Positions 56,205 to 64,000 of a stretch of 64,000 bases of DNA are shown here, piece after piece. The notes under the pieces were generated by a model that was given only the letters and a program-made list of their open reading frames with translations, had not been told where the DNA came from and ran no database searches. The stretch's first letter is position 1, and each line of letters opens with the position of its first letter. The translations under genes and the position numbers were made by a program. Origin of the DNA: Nymphalis io (lineage: Eukaryota > Arthropoda > Insecta > Lepidoptera > Nymphalidae); the NCBI RefSeq assembly GCF_905147045.1, contig NC_065913.1, positions 6,374,001-6,438,000 on the forward strand, in the 5' to 3' direction.

Positions 56205-58241
56205 ATGGAGCTATCTCAGGAAAATTCCAAAGAGAATATAAGTGAAAAACAATTTAGCATATCACTGAATCCGGAAATAAATGTACCAAATGCTTTTATA
56301 GATATAATTGAAGATAAGTTCGATACATCTATTCAAAATATCAGACAAGAAAGTGCTACATTTAGTAAAGAGGAAACGGATGAAATGAATTACGTAAACT
56401 CCGCCTCATTAGTTACTCTAAAGGATTTAAAATCAAATTCCAAACATAATTTAGCAGTCTACAAAAGTTTCGAAAAGACATCTGAAATGAAAAAACGTTA
56501 TAAATTAAAAATGACGAATAATAAATATTCTCGCTTAATAAAAATTAAAACTATTCATTTCAAAAACCAACATAGCAAAAGTATAAATAAAAATTTAGAA
56601 TCATATCTGTGTAATAATAAAAGAAATAATTCAAGTATTGGAAAAATGAAAAGAATACTTCTTTCCATCTCCGTTTTAAAAACGGTTCACCCTACAAAAC
56701 GAATAAAAAAACAATTTACTAAAGAGAACATTTTTGAACCTAACCTTACTATGTCACAATTAAATAATAATGTATCATTTGAAACGAAAAAGGGCATACT
56801 AACTCCAGAATATAGTTCCTCATTACAAAATTATAATTTTCGAAGCAACAAGCCTATAGAAGAAAACACAGAGAATTATGATATAAACAGCTTAGTATAT
56901 TCTCAAAATAATTTAGGTACTAATAAGATAAATGAAAAGAAGAATGCTTTTATAACTGTAGAAGTTAATGTAGTTGTAGCTCAAGTGAACAACACCTGTA
57001 TTTTGGACTACAATCAAAAAGAAACTCCGAAGGATTTTATGTTGCAGGATAGTCTGACAAGTGTTGAGAGCTTTATTAGCCAGTTAGATACCGTAACATC
57101 TGCTTCGAACTCTGAAATGTCGGATACGAATAGTAAAAAAGATTACTTTACAATTATAAGCTCAAACGAAAGTAGTTCTATAACACTCACACCGCCTCAA
57201 CCGAACATCGAGTTGACTAGTGAAAATAATAATTTCGTAATGGCTAAAACTAGTTCTTATTTCAAAAAGAACAATAGTGATTCTATCCGTACACTTATAC
57301 CGGAAGGGGTTAAGGATAAAACGAAAGTAACAAACAATAATTTTCGATCTATAGATAATCAAACTCTAAAACCATTAGATACAATTATCAATATGAAAAT
57401 TTATCCAAATATACCAGAAAATGAATGCAAAAATCTTTATCTAGACAATTGTAATAATATTATAATTACAAACGATAGTTTCAAAACAAAACCGCCAAAT
57501 ACATTTGAATATGACTATAATTCTAGAACGCGAAATATAATTTTAAAAAATATGGATGAAAAATCATACAAAGAAGATGATGGTGATCGTCGGAATCGGA
57601 TATATCTACCTGACGAAAATACAATTAAAGGTATATTAACTGAAACGGAAAAATCGCAGAAGAGTTCTTGTTCAGAAGAATCGCGTAACTTTATTCCAAT
57701 TGCAGATCTATGTGAAAAACTATCAGCATTTCTCGATAATGCTATTCGAAAACTAGAAGAATCGATGATGGAAAAAATTAAAAAAGAAATAAAACATGTT
57801 TTAAGTACATTCGAATCGAACATGAATACAAAACTAGCTAAGAGAAATACGTTGGATGAAGGGTTACAATGTTGCTTAGTAAATAATCAAATAATAGATG
57901 AATTGACATTAAATTTGAACACAGAGAGTGAAACCGTTAACAAGCTTTATAAAAATAGCTTACAAACATTGCATAAAAAAATCGAATATGTTTTGGATAT
58001 TATAAAGCCTCCGGTTACAACACGAGTATCAAAGGATACAGAAGAAGGTCGTCCTGTAGCAGTTTCATTATCTGACGGGTTAAAAATCATACAATCTACT
58101 AGAAATCATTGTATAATGCATTTAATATCAAGCCCGATTCGATTTCTGAAAGAAAATGTCATTGTTATTGTCAGTGTGCCAATGTTCTGTGTCGTTTTCT
58201 ATCTCGTTTATTCCTTTCTTGTATTAGTGTTGAAGTCTTAG
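56205..58241 (+). CDS. Orphan protein B, 678 aa, tail-anchored
   Basis: A single frame of 678 codons, 129 bases after orphan A. It is Asn, Lys and Ser rich with no known domain. It shares a rough layout with A: a basic MKR..LLSIS block (residues 147-155), a beta-like FITVEVNVVVAQVN block near 250, an amphipathic helix at about 500-545 (LCEKLSAFLDNAIRKLEE), then a membrane segment at about 650-675 (ENVIVIVSVPMFCVVFYLVY) only a few residues before the stop, as in tail-anchored proteins. It lacks the Cys-rich segment of A. An acceptor-like TGTTTTAG lies at about 56173-56180, just upstream. The two may be diverged tandem duplicates, which is inference from layout only. Confidence 0.78.
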   Translation: MELSQENSKENISEKQFSISLNPEINVPNAFIDIIEDKFDTSIQNIRQESATFSKEETDEMNYVNSASLVTLKDLKSNSKHNLAVYKSFEKTSEMKKRYKLKMTNNKYSRLIKIKTIHFKNQHSKSINKNLESYLCNNKRNNSSIGKMKRILLSISVLKTVHPTKRIKKQFTKENIFEPNLTMSQLNNNVSFETKKGILTPEYSSSLQNYNFRSNKPIEENTENYDINSLVYSQNNLGTNKINEKKNAFITVEVNVVVAQVNNTCILDYNQKETPKDFMLQDSLTSVESFISQLDTVTSASNSEMSDTNSKKDYFTIISSNESSSITLTPPQPNIELTSENNNFVMAKTSSYFKKNNSDSIRTLIPEGVKDKTKVTNNNFRSIDNQTLKPLDTIINMKIYPNIPENECKNLYLDNCNNIIITNDSFKTKPPNTFEYDYNSRTRNIILKNMDEKSYKEDDGDRRNRIYLPDENTIKGILTETEKSQKSSCSEESRNFIPIADLCEKLSAFLDNAIRKLEESMMEKIKKEIKHVLSTFESNMNTKLAKRNTLDEGLQCCLVNNQIIDELTLNLNTESETVNKLYKNSLQTLHKKIEYVLDIIKPPVTTRVSKDTEEGRPVAVSLSDGLKIIQSTRNHCIMHLISSPIRFLKENVIVIVSVPMFCVVFYLVYSFLVLVLKS

Positions 58242-58269
58242 TGAATTTTGAAGTATAGTTCTATTAAAA

Positions 58270-58275
58270 AATAAA
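58270..58275 (+). promoter_or_regulatory. Poly(A) signal AATAAA for orphan gene B
   Basis: AATAAA lies 28 bases after the stop codon. Confidence 0.55.
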
Positions 58276-58366
58276 TTATCATATTATCATATTAATAAAT
58301 ACAACCTAAGTGATATGACCCCATAGTCCAATAAGTATATTCTATTAATTGCAGTTTAAACAGTAC

Positions 58367-58635
58367 AGGAACAGCCCGTTAATATCCAACTGCTGGGCTA
58401 AGGCCTCCTCTCCCTTTTGAGGAAAAGGTTTGGAGCTTATTTCACCACGCTGCTTCTATATGGGTTGGTAGAATACACATATGACAGAATTTCAATGAAA
58501 TTAGACACATGCACGTTTCCTCACGATGTTTGATGATGAATTATAAACACAAATTAAGCACATGAAAATTCAGTGGCGCTTGCCTGGGTTTGAACCCACG
58601 ATCATCGGTTAAGATTTACGCGTTCTAACCACTAG
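58367..58635 (-). mobile_element. SINE family S1, near full length
   Basis: Reverse copy from ACAGCCCGTTAATATCC to the complement of the head (GGGTTTGAACCCACG, then GCGTTCTAACCACTAGG). Confidence 0.9.
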
Positions 58636-58682
58636 GTAGATAGTAAACAATACACGATTAAAATAACTTATTTCACAACCAC

Positions 58683-58708
58683 ATAGCTGAACTTGATTTG
58701 ATTTGATT
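58683..58708. repeat. (TTTGA)n short tandem repeat
   Basis: About four to five units of TTGAT. A degenerate D fragment (GAGGTTGGTGGCGCG) follows at about 58845-58865. Confidence 0.8.
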
Positions 58709-59217
58709 TGATTTAAATATGCTTGGGGGTAAGACTTTGCGAGCCTGTTGAGAAGGTCCCACAAACGCATCACACACCCATCGCCAAACAGCAATAATAG
58801 TATAGTTGCGAAGCTGATATAACGGCAGGCATATTAGATTTTAGTTCCCGAGGTTGGTGGCGCGTTGAAGATCGCGAGAGTCATGCATTTTTTAATTTGG
58901 TTATTATTTCTACAAAAAATAACAAAATAAAACAATACAATACTTTAACTTCATCAAAGTTTTTATTCAGAGTGTATACACTAAATAAATAAAATAATTA
59001 AATACATAGAACACGTAACTATTTAATTGATGTTCAATTTTATTTATAACGCTAGAAACATCGTCGTCCTGATTATAATATAAATATATGAATATAACAA
59101 GAACCGCATTGTGAATTGATATAAATTTATAAATATTTATTAAAGACACAGATATATTTAAATGATTATTTACAATAATATTTAAACAAACAGTAGTTAG
59201 TTGGCTCTTAAGGTGGC

Positions 59218-59251
59218 ATCCCACGGTGCTCGCACTGACGCACCGTGGGAT
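59218..59251. repeat. 12-base perfect hairpin in the 3' region of the Gln-rich gene
   Basis: Arms ATCCCACGGTGC (59218-59229) and GCACCGTGGGAT (59240-59251) with a 10-base loop. It is GC-rich compared with its surroundings and would be transcribed if the 3' UTR of the minus-strand gene extends this far. Confidence 0.85.
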
Positions 59252-59806
59252 AAGATTCCTGTGTGAATCGCAGACACATCCGTAGCGTTGTGTCGCATTT
59301 TGGAATGACAAAATGGTTTCGAATCTTACAACCGACAAAGACTGACACGCACCGTTGGAGAGCCTCGGCGCTGTGCGTGGCTGTCCGTGGTCATCGTGCG
59401 TGAATTATCCGCAGAATCACTCACCGCGGAAGCTACCTTTAGACATCTCGAACACAATTAAACTAACGATCCCAAAATACAACACTACAGACTTTAAGTT
59501 TGTAGTTTTAATATACTTTTCATAGAAATCCTTTACTAAATCACAAAAATTATATATATTCTACTAGTATCGCTTAATATGTTTAAATATATAACAATAC
59601 ATAGAACATTAATATAATATAAATACGAAATTAAAATATATACATGCATATGGATATATATGCGCGTACTGATAATAAAAAACATTCTAATTAGGACGAC
59701 AAAGTTTTACTTTCACAAATATAAAGTTTACGTTTTTTTAAAAAAATTAGCGAGCTCATTCTGTATAGTTTGTAAATTGTAATTCTGTTTTTTGTTTGTG
59801 TCGTGC

Positions 59807-62800
59807 TTATTGGTTTTGTTCTAACACTAAATGGCCAGATCTATCCACTGTGAATACGGGTCGCACACGACGGCTTCTGCAAATAAAAATATAACACATT
59901 ATACAACCGTTATACTAATAAAAATATAGTATACTATATGAGGAGAGGTTTTTTGTAACGCCTAACTGAAATAATTATAATAATATCCTGGGACATTATT
60001 CACACAGGGCCATCTGATCCCAAATTAAGCAGAGCGTATACTATGGAAACCAGACAACTGATATACTATATATACTACTTTTCTTTTGTAAATACATACT
60101 TTTAGAGATAATTACACCCAGACTCAGGACAAACAGACATGTTCATGCACACAAATGTCTGTCCTGGGTGGGAGTCGAACCAACAACCTTCGGCGTGAAA
60201 GGCAAGTCTATCTACCAACCACGCCGATCGGCTCAATTACTGAAACAACTCATTAAAAAAATGAGTCTTATTATACCGATTACAAAGAAAATTTGACAGA
60301 TTTATAAAATTATAGAACAGCTCGGAGTTAGTATTCGTTGATGTGACATGTAATTTTCTGAGTGTTAAAAAGAGTAAGTACCGAGTTTCTTGACAGTCCT
60401 TATCGATAGAATCTAGGAACATTCCGAACCGGTGGTAGCTTTATGTTAAAATTAAAATTGTAATACGATAGAAAAGTGCTTTTCATTGTGAGAGCCTACA
60501 TGAGTAAATTATATTTTGATTATACATACAATTTATAACAGAAAAAACAACATCAGAAGTTTTTTTTTTTTTTTTCGAAAAACTTAATTATATAAGTAAA
60601 TGCACTTCGCAGTTTCGTCCGCTTCAACTTTAGACGATTCCCGTGACAAGAGTAAATTTCATATTTTTGCATAGCAAATACAAATATATAGATATCTACT
60701 GTAATATTTAATAAATACGTTATATAAATAATATTTTGAAAATATTTATATTTTGGTAAAAATATAAAAATTTTTAACCACAAAATTGGGATACAATTTT
60801 CATTAAAAAATTCCATAGCATTGATTTCATGAGATTCTTTGCTCTTTTAATATACAATTTTTAATTTACAACATGATAATTTGTTTTTATTCGGAAATTA
60901 CGTAAAATACGATACGATACGATAGTTTACGTAAATTATTTCTTACTTCTTACAAATCTGTATAAATAAAAATAAATGTTTGTCCGTTTGTATAACGTTA
61001 GCGAGTTTGGCACTCCAGACTCAAAACCATAAATAGTCTTAAGTATATTATGTATACTCTACCTGAATCTGGCGTTTCTTCTTCCTGAACTCACTGCAGT
61101 CGCTTGCGCAACGGCTGGGACATCTTCAGCCTAAGAATAGATCAGGAATTAATATTAGAAAATACTTTATTTACATACTTCATTTAAGTAGGGTACTTGG
61201 TGGTAGGGTTTTGTGCAAGCCCGTCTGGGTATATTCAACCGACTTATCACATATTCTACCACCAAAGAGCAATACATAGTATGTTCTGGTTGTAAGGGTG
61301 AGTGAGCCAGAGGAGCGACAGGAACAAATAACATAACATCTTAATTTCCAAGATTTGTAGCTAATTAGTGATGTAAGGAATGGTTAATATTTCTAACCGT
61401 CCCGCCCATAGACATTGACAATGCCTATGGTCGGGAACACTTACCATCAGGTGGCCCGATTATCCATGTTATATATATTAATGAGCACAAAAATAACAAG
61501 TTTAATAGAAAAAGTAATATATTTTACCTCCTGAGTTGAGGATTCAGTCGTTGTTGGCTGTTCCTGTGCTGGAGCTCCGTATTGTGCAATAATGCGTGGT
61601 TGTGTTCTATAATAAATATTAAAATAAATAGCCGGTCAACTGCACACACTAATATTTTAAACAAAATTGTTTTGTGTGTGTATTCCTATATTGTAAATAT
61701 ATCATTTGGGTGGATGACAAAATTGATAATACCCAAGAAACAGTAAATTACCACGCCCCACAAAAAACCAGAACTGAACTCTACAAACAACCATTAATAA
61801 CATTAGGTTATTTAATAAACCGCATATGTGGGAATTATTAAAATCCGTTCCAAAAATTTCTAAACACAACACAAAAAAATAGATTCATCATATTAGTACA
61901 GATAAAATTATGAATAATATAAATGTAATCCAATTATTTATTTCACCCATTAATGTAATCATACCATTTCGAATGAAATTCGTAATACAAGGCCTTTAGT
62001 TTCCTTAAAGATAATATGTATTCAAGAATTCACATCGATACATCAATTATGCACGAAGCGATCCAAACAATATGGAACGATGTGCATCACTTACTCATTC
62101 AAAACATTACCAAATACGATAACTTATTGTCATTCTAGAATAGTACACACTGACCTTGTCCCGAATGCTGTCGCAACCGCCGTCGCCGTAGGACCTTCAT
62201 CTTCTTGCTCATCTTGCTCAGCTTCCTCATCTTGTTCAATTCCATTACCTTGCTGGTTAATATCTAGGCCACTTTGCAACGCATTTTGATCCTGGAAAAC
62301 CTGCTGAGGCTGCACTTGATATTGAGTTGGGTCGTACTGTTGTGATAGGAATTGATTTTGATAAAATAGATCCTGGTTTTGGTAAGCAGCAGGTTGAGTC
62401 AGAAATAATGGCTGTTCTGGATTTTGATATTGGTTTGCTGGAAATTGTGGTTGATAGAACTGAGGTTGGTAATTTTGATACACAACTTGTTGGTCGGTTT
62501 GTTCTATTTCTTCAACGTCTTTAGGTTGTTGAGGTTGCGGAAATTGATTTGGTTGTTGTGGTTGTGCATAAATATTCGGTTGCTGTGGTTGCAGGAATTG
62601 GTTTGGTTGCTGGGATTGCACATAAACATGAGGTTGTTGTGGTTGCGTGAATTCATTAGGTTGTTGTGGTTGAGCAAAAGGATTAGGTTGTTGTGGTTGC
62701 GCAAATTGGTTGGGCTGTTGCTGAGGGAATTGATTAGGTTGAATTTGATTAAGAATTTGCGGTTGAACAACAACTGGTTGTGGTTGGTATTGAGGATAAG

Positions 62801-63729
62801 CTTGAGCCTGTGGTTGCGCGGGTTGATACGCATTGATTATTGGCTGGTATTGGTTTAAAGGTTCCTGAATTAGTGCTGCTTGTTCCTGTTGTACTATTAT
62901 AGGATTTTGAGCAAAGTCTTGATTTTGAGTAATAGCTTGTTGATTTAATTGTCTCTGTGCTAAAACTGAAGGCAAAACAGATAGATGTTCTGGACCATCA
63001 AAGCCTTGAGTAACAGGTGCAACTTGTTCTGGTTGATAGTAAAGTGGTGCTCTCAATTGACCCAATTGTGCTAAAGATATAAATTGTGGCTGCGTATTGA
63101 GCTGACTTAGAGGTCTCAAAAATAATTCAGCAGGATACTCCTGTAAATTCTGCTTCGACACTTCAACAGAGACTTTTTGCTTCTGATCTTTTGTATCATT
63201 GGCATCATCTAAACTTTCACCTTCATTTAAATCTATAGGTTCGGTTGTGGTTTCTGTTTTTGGTGTTTTAAATTCGGGCGTTTGGGTAATGGTCGTCGTA
63301 GATGTAGTTTGGAAAGCGAACTGTCTAGGTGATTGTTGGTTTGGTAGTCCATTTGAAGGAATATTAGCACGGGTGGCCTCGAACTCTCGCTGCCTTGCAA
63401 ACTGACGTGCTTTTTCTAATTGTTGCTGATACTGAAAATCCAAAGTTAACTTTAATTATGTAATACGATAAATGTAAAACATATCAAGCTAGATAAATGT
63501 TATAAATATTAACCTGAGCCTGTTGAAAACTGGGGTTCAACCTTCCAACGTCTGCGTTAATGGTAGGTCCAGTGTATTGTTGTCCATTAATTGGTGACAC
63601 TTGGAATATAGGCTGCTGTTCAGGCACTGGTAGCCCTTGAACCGAGACGTCGACAGCATCATCAAAATTGTTTGGGGGTAGTGGCCTTCTTGGATCAACC
63701 GGGGGGAGGTATTGCTGCTTTTGGGGCGT
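59807..63729 (-). CDS. Gln/Pro-rich repeat protein (C-terminal 569 residues, 5' partial)
   Basis: Five exons on the minus strand: 63729-63514, 63431-62155, 61606-61528, 61130-61063, 59876-59807, with matching phases and a sum of 1710 bases including the stop. The 5' end is outside the window. The protein is very rich in Gln, Pro, Asn, Phe and Tyr. It starts with TPQKQQYLPPVDPRRPLPP. The long exon contains about seven nine-residue repeats of the form QQPNxFxQP (62514-62730), an acidic stretch (GIEQDEEAEQDEQEDEG), and TATAVATAFGT. The last exons are basic (GRRNARFRSRRVRP) and end in GHLVLEQNQ. This composition fits a secreted structural or cuticle-associated protein, but no chitin-binding consensus and no signal peptide are visible here, so the role is open. 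Confidence 0.82.
59976..60235 (-). mobile_element. SINE family S3, full length
   Basis: Reverse copy from AATATCCTGGGACATT to CACGCCGATCGGCTC, about 100 bases into the intron beside the last exon of the Gln-rich gene. 60236-61062 is otherwise AT-rich intron with nothing I recognise. Confidence 0.9.
61197..61475 (+). mobile_element. Repeat D, diverged full-length copy
   Basis: From TTGGTGGTAGGGTTTTGTGC to CTTACCATCAGGTGGCCC, in an intron of the Gln-rich gene. Confidence 0.85.
62514..62730 (-). repeat. 27-base coding repeat array in the Gln-rich gene
   Basis: About seven to eight tandem units encoding QQPNQFAQP-like nonapeptides. Units differ mainly at residues 5 to 7 (QFA, PFA, EFT, VYV, QFL, IYA, QFP), so the array is not freshly homogenised. 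Confidence 0.9.
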
Positions 63730-64000
63730 CTGGAAAAAATATAGTGGAATGAATTGTAAGTTATATAACTCATTTTAAAATGCTTAATTAGTTAAGCATT
63801 GCTGTGTCTTCTTTCGAAAGTACAATCAATAATGATAGACAAGGAGAATTCAGGTTTTAACTCAACATTTACTTAACAATGTCTATGAATAAATAAGGTT
63901 ATTTTAAGTAAAACAATATTTACATATATGCTGCACAATTTTAAGAACGAAACAAATGAAGATTTATTTGAAATAGTTTTTTTATTTACATTATGTAAAT

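Noticed and set aside
62424..62858. Plus-strand Leu/Trp-rich open frame of 144 codons
   Set aside because: It is the antisense shadow of the Gln/Pro-rich repeats; the spliced minus-strand gene explains the region.

Overview
This is an AT-rich insect nuclear window, almost certainly from a lepidopteran and possibly a butterfly. The evidence is intron-rich genes with GT-AG junctions, several tRNA-headed SINE families of lepidopteran type, a LINE with a 5' motif common in moth and butterfly genomes, and a Ty3/gypsy element. I cannot name the species.

Layout, left to right. (1) 155-14079, plus strand: the last 13 coding exons of an axonemal dynein heavy chain whose C-terminus matches the DNAH1 type. 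A decayed antisense LINE (about 1775-5403) sits in one intron. (2) 14080-27259: intergenic DNA with scattered SINEs, a three-part AT palindrome at 21597-21799 and no gene I can recognise. (3) 27260-43131, plus strand: a 15-exon gene for a 607-residue thioredoxin-fold protein with a CGHC site, a divergent NDK-like region, a coiled coil and an acidic tail, resembling the axonemal NME8/NME9 (TXNDC3/6) group. A young but defective gypsy element (29277-34608) occupies its fourth intron. (4) 45616-50829, minus strand: a six-exon gene that I assembled by splicing. It encodes a 389-residue single-pass membrane protein with a signal peptide, a CUB-like domain and an LDLa-like module. (5) 53313-56075 and 56205-58241, plus strand: two adjacent single-exon orphan genes, 129 bases apart, each ending in a C-terminal membrane segment. 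(6) 59807-63729, minus strand: the last five coding exons of a Gln/Pro-rich protein with nine-residue repeats; its 5' end lies beyond the window.

How the genes relate: the dynein and the thioredoxin-like protein would both act in the axoneme, which in insects means mainly sperm flagella and some sensory cilia. That makes testis expression a reasonable guess for this neighbourhood, including the orphan pair, but nothing in the sequence proves it. The most interesting material is the orphan pair, the spliced CUB/LDLa gene, the gypsy element (near-identical LTRs around a broken interior, plus a small extra ORF), a decoy copy of a dynein exon start, and several perfect palindromes.

Repeat families are called S1, S2 and S3 (tRNA-headed SINEs), D (a short repeat sharing a 3' motif with the LINE) and E (one tRNA-headed copy). 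These labels are local to this answer.
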